A stretch of DNA of 29,722 nucleotides, taken from contig JAGXHC010000262.1 in the NCBI GenBank assembly GCA_024636405.1, forward strand, positions 1 to 29,722, written 5' to 3'. The stretch comes from Sulfitobacter sp. (lineage in GTDB: Bacteria > Pseudomonadota > Alphaproteobacteria > Rhodobacterales > Rhodobacteraceae). The position numbers were made by a program, and so were the translations under genes. Every line of letters starts with the position of its first letter. The first letter of the stretch is position 1. This document shows, piece after piece, positions 17,822-26,248 of this stretch. The notes beneath the pieces are model-generated. The model saw only the letters and a program-made list of their open reading frames with translations, was not told where the DNA came from and did no database searches.

Positions 17822-19279
17822 TTACATGATCTTGAACGCAGGCTCCGCCAGCGCCGGACCGGCCTCTGCCACCGGCAGCGGTTTACCGTCCACGGATTGC
17901 TTGATGCCGTGAATCCACTTTTTCGCCCGCTCATTCAACTGGAAAGATTTGGTCATGGACCGGCCCCGTGTGACCAGAATGCCAATGTCCGCCCCTTCAT
18001 AGCGATAATCCCCCGGTTGCAGGATGCGCAAAAAGAAGGCTTCGTTTTCACTCTCAACAGCGCGACGGTGATAATCGAAACGGTCAAAGACCACGCGCCC
18101 GTCTTCCAGCATTTTATAGATCCCCGTTTCAGGGCAGGCCGTGCAGATGTCCACGCTGTCATCGGTATGCTTGATCACCATCTGCGACCAGCCGTCGATC
18201 ATTTCCGGGTCGGCCCAGCGGTTATTCAATTCATCAACGTCCAGCTGGAATTTCTTCTTTGAGAATTCAAGCAGATGGAACAGGAACAGCGGCGCATCAG
18301 CATGGGCAAAGGCCGCATGGTTAGTCATGGAAGAGCAGCCCGTGATACGTGGATTCAATTCGCCTAACCACAGATCGCCGGTCTTCTTGTCGATCAGGAA
18401 ATCCAGCTCAAAATAGCCGCGATACCCTTCTTTGCGAAGCTGTTCGCCAAATTTGAAGGTCAGATCACGGGCTTTTTCACGGACTTTGGGCGGAAAGGCT
18501 GTGGCAAGAATTTCGTTGCCACACCAGCCGCCGCGATATGGCGTCAGATCCTTGAAGCCTACCAGTTCGGTCATCAGCGGGCCGACGATCGTGCCTTCCT
18601 TCGTTGCGCAAGCCTCGATCGCCGAACCGCGGCAATCAATGCGCTTCATGATTTTGATCTCGCCCTCGCCGACGATCTCGGACTCATGGCGGCGAAAGTC
18701 TGCTTCGGATTTGATGAAGAACGTCGTGTGCCCGCTGTCGCCATAGGCGGACTGCAGCACCAGATCGTGTCCGATCCCCGCCTTTTCGCAGGTCTTTTTC
18801 AGATCTTCATATGACTTAACCTCGGCCAGCACGTTCGGCACTGATGGCACGCCCGCCTTGTTACCGATGCGGACCGTTTCGATCTTGTTGTCCATAGAAG
18901 ACCGCAGCTTTGCCTTGGGGAACCAGACGTCCGCGCCCAGATCTTTGGACAGCCGCTCTGTTTCTTCGTCGAACATCAAAAACACGAACTTGGGCTTGCC
19001 GCCGCGCCGTTTGACGAAATCGATGACTTCTTTGTGCTGCAGCAGATAGTTGTTGATGTCCTCGATGGACTGAAATTCCGCGTGCGGCTGTTCGGACGGG
19101 CAGAACACGTTGGGGTGCTTGCCGCCGTAACAGTCGATGTAGCAGATATATTTAAAGTTCTTCACCCATTCATCCAGCCCCAGCAGATTGAAGTTTGTGG
19201 CCGAGATAAAATAGATCGGGTCTTCATTTCGGTGAAAGAACCGGCGAATTTCCGAGATATTCTTGAGAACTGTTGCCAT
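17822..19279 (-). CDS. ATP-grasp ligase, function unassigned
   Basis: A 485-residue ATP-grasp enzyme. The family activates a carboxylate as acyl phosphate and joins it to an amine, thiol or similar acceptor. The ATP-binding middle domain has the loop LQSAYGDSGHTTFFI (175-189), a metal-ligand region YFELDFLID (289-297) with Glu291 and Asp293, and the second metal site LGELNPRITG (305-314) with Glu307 and Asn309. Automatic annotation may say biotin carboxylase, but no separate carboxylase partners are present and the EMNTRIQVEH motif of biotin carboxylase is lacking; amide-ligase chemistry fits better. The start has a good Shine-Dalgarno (AAAGGA). The gene is 17 bp from the decarboxylase and 17 bp from the C45 gene, a tight functional unit. 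Confidence 0.82.
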   Translation of the reverse strand: MATVLKNISEIRRFFHRNEDPIYFISATNFNLLGLDEWVKNFKYICYIDCYGGKHPNVFCPSEQPHAEFQSIEDINNYLLQHKEVIDFVKRRGGKPKFVFLMFDEETERLSKDLGADVWFPKAKLRSSMDNKIETVRIGNKAGVPSVPNVLAEVKSYEDLKKTCEKAGIGHDLVLQSAYGDSGHTTFFIKSEADFRRHESEIVGEGEIKIMKRIDCRGSAIEACATKEGTIVGPLMTELVGFKDLTPYRGGWCGNEILATAFPPKVREKARDLTFKFGEQLRKEGYRGYFELDFLIDKKTGDLWLGELNPRITGCSSMTNHAAFAHADAPLFLFHLLEFSKKKFQLDVDELNNRWADPEMIDGWSQMVIKHTDDSVDICTACPETGIYKMLEDGRVVFDRFDYHRRAVESENEAFFLRILQPGDYRYEGADIGILVTRGRSMTKSFQLNERAKKWIHGIKQSVDGKPLPVAEAGPALAEPAFKIM

Positions 19280-19296
19280 TGTAAAATGTCCTTTGC

Positions 19297-22035
19297 TTAT
19301 GCAGGTGAAGACGAGAGGTTTTTCTTGCGGACACGGTTTAGCGCGGCATCGGTAAAGACGCGCAGGCCTAGATCAGGCCGGTAGCCGTGGATTTCGCTGA
19401 CATCCAGCGCACGCATGAAAGAGAGAATTTCCTGGCTGACGACCTGTCCGGGGACAAGGATTGGAAATCCGGGAGGATAAGGAATGATGAAGCTGGCCGA
19501 GACCACGGTTTCACCCGCATCCATTGCCTCTTTCAGTGATCCATTCAGCTCCAGATAATCGCAGTTCTTCTCATCATAGGCGAGAAAGAAAGCGGTCCTG
19601 ATATCCCCTTCGATCGTTACATCGTCAGCACGGAAAGCGTCGTGAAAACGGCTGAAGTCCGGCAGCGGCGGATAGTTTTCCATCAGGTTGGATACACGCC
19701 GATCAAAGGACAGGCGTTCCATTCGGCTGGCATCATCCAGAAGCTCATCCAGTGATTTCGCGATCTCGACCAGCACTTCGATCAGGTAGGCAACCGAGGA
19801 CCGCGTCGTGCCGATGTTGGTCATGAACAAGACTGTGTTACGCGATGTCTTGTTGATCTGGATGCCGTAGCGGTCCATCAGAATATCGGTCTTGAATGTA
19901 TCGCCGTCCCATCCGGTGCCGCCGACAGCCAGCGTGACACGCGTCGCATCCAGCACAAATTCGTCCTGTTCCCAGCAATCCCACATGTCTGTCCAGCCTT
20001 GCTGTACATCATAGTAGCTGGTCACGCCGCTTTCGCGATGCTGATCGGGGATCATGTCCCCGGCTGTCAGCACCTTGAAATACTTGTTCAGCAAAGGATG
20101 ATCCGAGATCGCCCGCCGCATGGACATCGCGGCCTCGATCTGGCGTTGCACAAATTCGAAACCTTCCAGCTCCACCTGTCGGCGGCCAACGTCCAGCGAC
20201 GCGATGATCTGGTAGTTTGGCGAAGTTGACGTGTGGGTCATATAGGCTTCGTGGAATGACTGCTCCACCTCGCCTTTGAAATCCTGATCGTTGACATGGA
20301 TCATCGACCCCTGCCGCAGCGACGTCAGTGTCTTGTGCGTCGATTGTGTGGCATAGACCCGCACCCGCGCCTTTGGCGACGGGATAAGGCGGGTATTCAG
20401 CAGGGTTTCGTCGCTGGCGTCCTTCAGCTTGTCCTGTTGCGCCTCATATGCGGCGGCGTGGGCGTCGGTCTTGAACTTGACGCGCAATGTGTTGGCCGCA
20501 TTCATGCCGGTCCGCTGACGATACGTCGGGTTGAACCGGGCAAAGGCGAACCACGCCTCGTCCCAGAGGAAGATCAGGTCTGGCTTGATCGCCAGACATT
20601 CCTCTATCACCCGCTCTACGTTGTAGACGATCCCGTCGAAGGTACAGTTGGTCAACAGCAGCATCCGCACGCGGTCCAGCTTGCCCGCCGCCTTCAGATC
20701 CAGCAATTGCTGCTTTACGTCGCGCAGGGGCACGGCGCCATACATGGAATATTCGTTCAACGGATAGCTGTCGAGGTAGCAGACCTGCGCACCGGCCAGC
20801 ACCATCCCGTAATGGTGCGACTTGTGGCAATCGCGATCCACCAGAACGATATCACCGGGTCGCACCAGCGCCTGAACCACGATCTTGTTGCAGGTCGAGG
20901 TGCCATTGGTCGCAAAGAATGTCTGCTTTGACCCGAACGCGCGCGATGCCAGCTCCTGTGCTTCCTTGATGGGACCATGCGGTTCCAACAAACTGTCAAG
21001 TCCACCAGACGTGGCAGAGGTTTCGGCAAGAAAGATATTGGGCCCGTAAAACGCCCCCATATCCTGAATCCAGTGGGACCGGGTGATCGACTTGCCGCGG
21101 CTGATCGGCATGGCATGGAAAACGCCCGTCGGCTGCTTGGAATATTCCACCAGCGCGGTGAAAAATGGCGATTTGTTGCGTGACTGAACGCCCCTCAGGA
21201 TGTTCAGGTGCAATTCCATGAAGTCTTCCTGGTTGTAAAAGACCCTCCGGCATATCCCAAGATCAAGACCTGCGATGTCTTCGACTGACCGCTCTGTCAC
21301 CAGATAAGCGTCCAGTTCAGGACGCACGCGGGCGATCATCCGGCACAGTTCGGGTCCGTAGTTTTCAGGTGCCAGCGCGTCAATCTGTTCCTGGCCCCCT
21401 GCCCGCAAAAGATAGCGGGTCAGAATATTCTGCTCCATCTTGGATTTCAGCGTTAAACCCGGACGCACGACGATGGCCTGAATATTGTGGTTGAACAGAA
21501 CGGCAATCAGCGCGTCTTCAAGGCTGGGCACCACCACCGCTTCGTACATGAACGGATCTTCCGGACGGCGCATGGATTTGACGTTGTTCTTCAGCCAGCG
21601 TTCTTGCTGTTCGTTGACATTATCGACAATCAGCACTTCGAAATAGGGCTTGGTCATGGCCCGCGCTTCGGGGCTTAGCAGGGCCTCGTCGTCGTGTTCT
21701 TCCTGATCCAGACTGTCCCGCTCAAGCGGGATGTGGCGGCGGCGGTACGCACCGGTGGTCAGCGCGCGAGTGACGCGGCTGACAGCGAATGACAGGTCAT
21801 CGTGATTGCCATGCTGAAACTGGCGACGCATATGATCAAAGGCCGCCATACCGGGGAATGCCCAGTAGGGTTCGATCAATGACAGGGACGTAAAAAGCGC
21901 ATGAATCCGCTTTTCCAGGGCCGCCAGTTCTTTTGCGGTGGGGCCACGTGTCAGCGCCGCCGAGGCCTCGCGCAGGGAGCTCCATCTGTCGGACCGCAGT
22001 TGGATGGCCGACGAGTAATCGTTCATAGAGTGCAT
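19297..22035 (-). CDS. Large PLP-dependent Orn/Lys/Arg-type decarboxylase
   Basis: A 912-residue fold-III-type (bacterial ornithine/lysine/arginine) decarboxylase that would make an amine from a basic amino acid in the cytoplasm. I chose ATG 22035 (MHSMNDYSS) because GGAG sits 8 bp upstream; the frame is open to 22071. A response-regulator-like wing domain (YFEVLIVDN onward, about 131-260) precedes the PLP domain. That domain has the phosphate loop TNGTSTCNKIV, the DRDCHKSHHYG motif, the PLP-pyridine aspartate Asp492 (FLWDEAW) and the PLP lysine Lys568 in TQSTHKTL. E. coli homologues are 710-760 residues; this one adds about 130 N-terminal residues and an insertion of roughly 45 residues at about 512-556. 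Substrate specificity cannot be read by eye. Confidence 0.88.
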   Translation of the reverse strand: MHSMNDYSSAIQLRSDRWSSLREASAALTRGPTAKELAALEKRIHALFTSLSLIEPYWAFPGMAAFDHMRRQFQHGNHDDLSFAVSRVTRALTTGAYRRRHIPLERDSLDQEEHDDEALLSPEARAMTKPYFEVLIVDNVNEQQERWLKNNVKSMRRPEDPFMYEAVVVPSLEDALIAVLFNHNIQAIVVRPGLTLKSKMEQNILTRYLLRAGGQEQIDALAPENYGPELCRMIARVRPELDAYLVTERSVEDIAGLDLGICRRVFYNQEDFMELHLNILRGVQSRNKSPFFTALVEYSKQPTGVFHAMPISRGKSITRSHWIQDMGAFYGPNIFLAETSATSGGLDSLLEPHGPIKEAQELASRAFGSKQTFFATNGTSTCNKIVVQALVRPGDIVLVDRDCHKSHHYGMVLAGAQVCYLDSYPLNEYSMYGAVPLRDVKQQLLDLKAAGKLDRVRMLLLTNCTFDGIVYNVERVIEECLAIKPDLIFLWDEAWFAFARFNPTYRQRTGMNAANTLRVKFKTDAHAAAYEAQQDKLKDASDETLLNTRLIPSPKARVRVYATQSTHKTLTSLRQGSMIHVNDQDFKGEVEQSFHEAYMTHTSTSPNYQIIASLDVGRRQVELEGFEFVQRQIEAAMSMRRAISDHPLLNKYFKVLTAGDMIPDQHRESGVTSYYDVQQGWTDMWDCWEQDEFVLDATRVTLAVGGTGWDGDTFKTDILMDRYGIQINKTSRNTVLFMTNIGTTRSSVAYLIEVLVEIAKSLDELLDDASRMERLSFDRRVSNLMENYPPLPDFSRFHDAFRADDVTIEGDIRTAFFLAYDEKNCDYLELNGSLKEAMDAGETVVSASFIIPYPPGFPILVPGQVVSQEILSFMRALDVSEIHGYRPDLGLRVFTDAALNRVRKKNLSSSPA

Positions 22036-22112
22036 CAATTGTTCTCCGCTGCGCGGGGTCAGCTGCTGCATTCCGCCCCCGGCGCGTAACGCCGAGGGAG
22101 CAAGGCCGCGAC

Positions 22113-23225
22113 TTAGCCGCTGGATGATTCCCCTGATCCGGTCAGGATACCTGGTCTGACCGGCGGGTTTGGCATTGCCGCAGCCATGGCTACGGGTGCA
22201 GGCGCTTCGGCGGGTTTTGCCGCTGCGCCTGCGCTTGGATTGGGCAAAGGTTCGGGCGCAAATTCCGGTTGCGGAACGGCAAAGCCCGGCATGGCCTCGT
22301 GGCCCTTGTACGCGGGCGCATCCGGCACACGCTGCGCCGGCACATCAACGTGCAGACCTGCGCGACTGCCTTGTTGCGGCACTTCGAGCGGCCCAAGGGT
22401 TTTCAGGTACGCGTCCGTGCCGCTGTTGCGATCATAGACCGAAAAATCAGTTGAACGGTCGCGGAAGGACTTAAGCACCTGGCCCAAACCTTTCATGCCT
22501 GCTTCGCGCTGGCGCCGCACCATCGACAGATCTACCTCGATCGGAAACATGTCTTCCTGGCCGGCGGATTGGTGCAAGACCATCGATGTGGGATCGACGA
22601 CACAGGATTTCCCCACACCGCCGGCGCCAAGTCCGTTCACGTCAATGATATAACACTGAAACTGCGCCGCCGTTGCCCGCGCAATGGCCAGTTCGGCGTC
22701 GCGGTCGGTGGTGCCTGTCAGAACCGGGTGCAGCAGCACCTCGACCCCTTGGCTGGTCAGCTGTCGGGTGGTTTCCGGAAACCAGATGTCATAGCAGATC
22801 GACAGGCCAAAGCGGCCCACATCAGGGACGTCAAACACGCAAAATTCCGTGCCTGCCGCGATGCCGGATTCGTAAGGCCGGAACGGGAACATCTTGGCAT
22901 AGCGGCGGATGATCTCGCCTTCGGGATTGATCACCAGCGAGGTATTGTAGATGCGCCCATCTTCGGGATTCTCAAGGAACATTGATCCCGGAATCAACCA
23001 CACTCTGTGCTTGCGCGCGGCGGCCTGAAAAACTTCGATGGTTTCATTTTGCTGCGGCAAGGTGAACTGATCCAGCGGGCCGAAAGGGGCCAGTTCGGAA
23101 AACAGCACCATCTGCGTCCATGGGAACCGGGCCATCAGAATATCCAGCCGTTGGATCATTCCTTCAACGTTGGAATGCAGGGCATTGACGTACATTTGCA
23201 CGCCGGCAATTGCGAAAGGGGTCAT
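22113..23225 (-). CDS. Carbon-nitrogen hydrolase (nitrilase superfamily) with Pro/Ala-rich tail
   Basis: A 370-residue nitrilase-superfamily amidase. The Glu-Lys-Cys triad is seen at Glu44 (LFSELAPFG), Lys111 (RRYAKMFPF) and Cys144 (LSICYDIWFPE). Such enzymes hydrolyse nitriles, amides or carbamoyl groups; N-carbamoylputrescine amidase is one relative that acts on polyamine intermediates. The catalytic domain ends near residue 265. The last 70 residues are a Pro/Ala-rich, probably disordered tail (for example AAAKPAEAPAPVAMAAAMP), unusual for the family. The ATG at 23225 was chosen for its strong Shine-Dalgarno GGAGAA; the frame is open to 23306. It lies 77 bp before the decarboxylase gene and 164 bp after the TRAP permease. 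Confidence 0.87.
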   Translation of the reverse strand: MTPFAIAGVQMYVNALHSNVEGMIQRLDILMARFPWTQMVLFSELAPFGPLDQFTLPQQNETIEVFQAAARKHRVWLIPGSMFLENPEDGRIYNTSLVINPEGEIIRRYAKMFPFRPYESGIAAGTEFCVFDVPDVGRFGLSICYDIWFPETTRQLTSQGVEVLLHPVLTGTTDRDAELAIARATAAQFQCYIIDVNGLGAGGVGKSCVVDPTSMVLHQSAGQEDMFPIEVDLSMVRRQREAGMKGLGQVLKSFRDRSTDFSVYDRNSGTDAYLKTLGPLEVPQQGSRAGLHVDVPAQRVPDAPAYKGHEAMPGFAVPQPEFAPEPLPNPSAGAAAKPAEAPAPVAMAAAMPNPPVRPGILTGSGESSSG

Positions 23226-23313
23226 ATCAGTTTCTCCGTCCAATGCCGCGAGCCCCACCGGAAAGACTCCGGCCGGACCACGGCTTTGAACGTCCCATAA
23301 GGGCACCGAACGG

Positions 23314-23326
23314 GATGTAAAACATC
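23314..23326. promoter_or_regulatory. Palindrome upstream of the carbon-nitrogen hydrolase
   Basis: GATGTAAAACATC is a perfect 5-bp dyad with a 3-bp centre in the 164-bp gap between the TRAP permease and the hydrolase. It lies about 90 bp upstream of the hydrolase start, where a second promoter for the enzyme genes could be controlled. No consensus promoter is evident next to it. Confidence 0.3.
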
Positions 23327-23389
23327 AGACAACCCGAAAACCGCGTTACCTTGCGTGCCGTGCTTATGCAGTACGTGCATGCGATTGGC

Positions 23390-26140
23390 TTATGCCGCCG
23401 CCGTTTGACGGGTGCCGCGCCCATTTCGGCCCCGTTGGAGGAAGACGACCAGCGCCAAAAGAAGAAGTGCCGGTATGAACATCAGATACTTGCTGGGTTG
23501 CGGTACTGGCTTGAGAACTCTCAGAACTTCCTGATCCCAGTCCAACCCGGCCGATTGTGCCGCACTGTCATAAATCACGTCGTCAATGAACATCTTGTCA
23601 CCATCCAATCGAAACGCCAGCCCGGCATTTTCGAGCTTTTCTTCACCTGTCGCACCTTCTCCGATGGGTAGAAGTGCCACAAAATTGATCGGATCGCCCA
23701 GATCGTTAATGCCCAGAACGCGCAATCGCAGGGCCTCGCCAGCGGGGGTGTCTGCTGCGGCCTGTACAATCTCTGTTGGTACTTCTTCGACGTGCGGTGG
23801 CGACACCATGTCCATCCAGAACCCCGGACGGAACAGCGTGAAGGCAATCAGCAGCAGAGCGAGGGATTCATAGACCCGGCTTTTCGCCAGAAACCACCCC
23901 TGCGTTGCAGCCGCAAACAGCAGCATGGCAAAGGTTGCGATGACAAAGACAAATATGCCCTGCGCCCAAGTCACGCCGATCAACAGCAATTCGGTGTTAA
24001 AGATGAACAGGAACGGCAGCGCGGCAGTGCGCAAGCTGTAGAAAAACGCAATGACGCCTGTCTTGATCGGATCACCGCCAGAAACCGCAGCGGCGGCAAA
24101 GCTGGCCAATCCCACAGGCGGCGTCACATCCGCCATTATGCCGAAATAAAAGACAAATAGATGCACCGCGATAAGCGGCACGATCAGCCCGTTCTGCTGT
24201 CCCAGCGTCACGATCACGGGGGCCAGAAGCGCCGACACCACGATATAGTTCGCAGTCGTAGGCAACCCCATGCCAAGGATCAGCGATAGAACCGCGGTCA
24301 GCAGCAGGATCGCCATGATGTTGCCGCCCGACAGAACCTCGACCACATCGGCCAGAGCGGAGCCGACGCCAGTCTGGCTGACCGCGCCAACGATGATGCC
24401 CGCCGTCGCCGTCGCGATGCCGATGCCGATCATATTGCGCGCGCCAGTGACAAGTCCGTCGATCAGGTCCAGGAAGCCGGTCTTCATGTCCGCTGCCAGT
24501 CGGCTTTCCCCACGGAAGATGGCCATCAGGGGGCGTTGCGTCAGCAAGATGAAGACCATGTACATTGCCGCCCAGAAGGCCGACAGACCGGGGCTTAGAC
24601 GATCCACCATCAGCGCCCAGACCAGCACGACGACCGGCAGGATAAAGTGCAATCCCGACCGCGCCGTCGGTCCCGGCAGCGGGAGCGAGGTCACTTCGTC
24701 GTTGGGATCGTCCAGCTTCAGCGGCTCTTCCTTACTGGCGACGTAAAGCAGCGCCACATAGACGGCTGTGATGAAGACAAAAATGATATAGGCCGCCGTT
24801 TCGGGGAACGCGGGCCGGATCCAGCCCATGCCATAATAAACCGCGAACGAAATTGCACAGATCGCCGCAATGGCAAAGGCTATGCCGATCAGGCGCTGCA
24901 CGATTGGCTTGGGTGTATAGGCGCGGGGCAGACCCTGCATCCCGGCCTTCATCGCTTCTAGATGGACGATATAGACCAACGCGATATAGGAAATCACGGC
25001 CGGCAAGAATGCATGTTTGACCACATCAAAATAGGGAATGCCGACATATTCCACCATCAGGAATGCCGCGGCGCCCATGACCGGTGGCATGATTTGCCCA
25101 TTAACGGACGAGGCCACTTCGACAGCGCCGGCCTTTTCGGCGGAAAAGCCCACCTTTTTCATCAGCGGTATTGTGAACGTGCCAGTTGTGACCACGTTGG
25201 CGATCGACGATCCAGAGATCAGGCCAGTCATCGCTGACGCAACAACAGCCGCTTTGGCCGGTCCGCCGCGCATGTGGCCCATAAGGCTGAACGCGACCTG
25301 AATGAAATAGTTGCCCGCGCCCGCACGGTCCAGCAAGGAACCAAAGAGCACGAACAAGAATACGAAGGACGTGGATACGCCCAAGGCGATGCCAAAGACA
25401 CCTTCGGTCGTGATCCACTGGTGATTCACGATTTCCGAAAGCGAGTTGCCTTTGTGGGCGATGATGTTGGGCATGTACGGGCCAAGGACCGTATAAAGCA
25501 GGAATACCGAAGCGACGATCATAAGCGCCGGGCCCAGGGCGCGGCGGGTCGCTTCGAGCAGGATCAGCATCCCGAAGACGGCGACGACATAATCCTGTGT
25601 AATCGGTGCGCCGACGCGGTCAGCGATGTCGCGGTAGAACATGAAAAGGTACAGCGCACAAAGCGCGCCGACTATGGCCAGCGCCCATTCCCAGATCGGC
25701 ACCCCATCCTTGGGAGAGCCCAGAACAACGGTAGCGATAACGAACAACGCGGGGATCGGGATCCACCAGATGGCGGTGCCGTCCTTGGCGCTCATCATAA
25801 ACAGAATGGTAAGCCCGAGCGGCACCACAATGCCGAGGATCATCTGAAATTTTGTGCGTGCGGCGGGGAACATCATGATCCCCAGGAACACCGCAAACCC
25901 CAAATGGATGGAGCGCGCCAGCGTGTCGTTGAACAACCCGAAAGGCGACGCGATATAAAGCTGGAACAGTGACCATGCCAGCGCAACCAGCATTAAAAGC
26001 AGACCAAGCGGCCCGGAGACAGATCGACCGCCAGTGTCAGAAGACGCGACAAGTTCGTCAAGTTCGCGTTGGCTCAATCCGCCATGCCCTGCGGCTGCGG
26101 CTTCTACTGCGGCAGCCTTCTGCTGGTCTCTTTCGGCCAT
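23390..26140 (-). CDS. TRAP transporter permease, fused 4TM/12TM subunits (TAXI type)
   Basis: A 916-residue multi-pass inner-membrane protein of the TRAP 4TM/12TM fusion type, in which small (DctQ) and large (DctM) subunits are one chain. It uses an ion gradient to import the substrate delivered by a TAXI receptor. A charged, Ala-rich cytoplasmic start (about 1-42) is followed by many hydrophobic segments. Characteristic large-subunit stretches are MTGLISGSSIANVVTTGTF, NGQIMPPVMGAAAFLMVEY and GMGLPTTANYIVVSALLAPV. The C-terminal 130 residues carry a DUF3394-like extension with a PDZ-like segment (about 845-878, FIDDVIYDSAAQSAGLDWD) before a last membrane helix. It lies 108 bp after the receptor gene, with a strong hairpin between them. 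Substrates of the TAXI branch are poorly known, often glutamate or other carboxylates. Confidence 0.92.
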   Translation of the reverse strand: MAERDQQKAAAVEAAAAGHGGLSQRELDELVASSDTGGRSVSGPLGLLLMLVALAWSLFQLYIASPFGLFNDTLARSIHLGFAVFLGIMMFPAARTKFQMILGIVVPLGLTILFMMSAKDGTAIWWIPIPALFVIATVVLGSPKDGVPIWEWALAIVGALCALYLFMFYRDIADRVGAPITQDYVVAVFGMLILLEATRRALGPALMIVASVFLLYTVLGPYMPNIIAHKGNSLSEIVNHQWITTEGVFGIALGVSTSFVFLFVLFGSLLDRAGAGNYFIQVAFSLMGHMRGGPAKAAVVASAMTGLISGSSIANVVTTGTFTIPLMKKVGFSAEKAGAVEVASSVNGQIMPPVMGAAAFLMVEYVGIPYFDVVKHAFLPAVISYIALVYIVHLEAMKAGMQGLPRAYTPKPIVQRLIGIAFAIAAICAISFAVYYGMGWIRPAFPETAAYIIFVFITAVYVALLYVASKEEPLKLDDPNDEVTSLPLPGPTARSGLHFILPVVVLVWALMVDRLSPGLSAFWAAMYMVFILLTQRPLMAIFRGESRLAADMKTGFLDLIDGLVTGARNMIGIGIATATAGIIVGAVSQTGVGSALADVVEVLSGGNIMAILLLTAVLSLILGMGLPTTANYIVVSALLAPVIVTLGQQNGLIVPLIAVHLFVFYFGIMADVTPPVGLASFAAAAVSGGDPIKTGVIAFFYSLRTAALPFLFIFNTELLLIGVTWAQGIFVFVIATFAMLLFAAATQGWFLAKSRVYESLALLLIAFTLFRPGFWMDMVSPPHVEEVPTEIVQAAADTPAGEALRLRVLGINDLGDPINFVALLPIGEGATGEEKLENAGLAFRLDGDKMFIDDVIYDSAAQSAGLDWDQEVLRVLKPVPQPSKYLMFIPALLLLALVVFLQRGRNGRGTRQTAAA

Positions 26141-26200
26141 GATGCTGTTATCCCTGTCTGTGCCCAGCCTTAGGGCCGGTGCTTATCGTTCAAGTCAGGC

Positions 26201-26225
26201 GCGGCGGCAGCTTGACCGCCGCCGC
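26201..26225 (-). promoter_or_regulatory. GC-rich hairpin between receptor and permease genes
   Basis: GCGGCGGC (26201-26208) pairs perfectly with GCCGCCGC (26218-26225) around a 9-nt loop in the 108-bp gap. There is no T-run. Such stems after binding-protein genes commonly protect the upstream message or reduce read-through, giving more receptor than permease. Confidence 0.6.
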
Positions 26226-26248
26226 ACCCGGTCATTTAGAAAGTGATC

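Noticed and set aside
17822..19279. Calling the ATP-grasp gene a biotin carboxylase
   Set aside because: The biotin carboxylase signature is absent and no biotin carrier or carboxyltransferase gene is nearby; only the shared ATP-grasp core supports that name.
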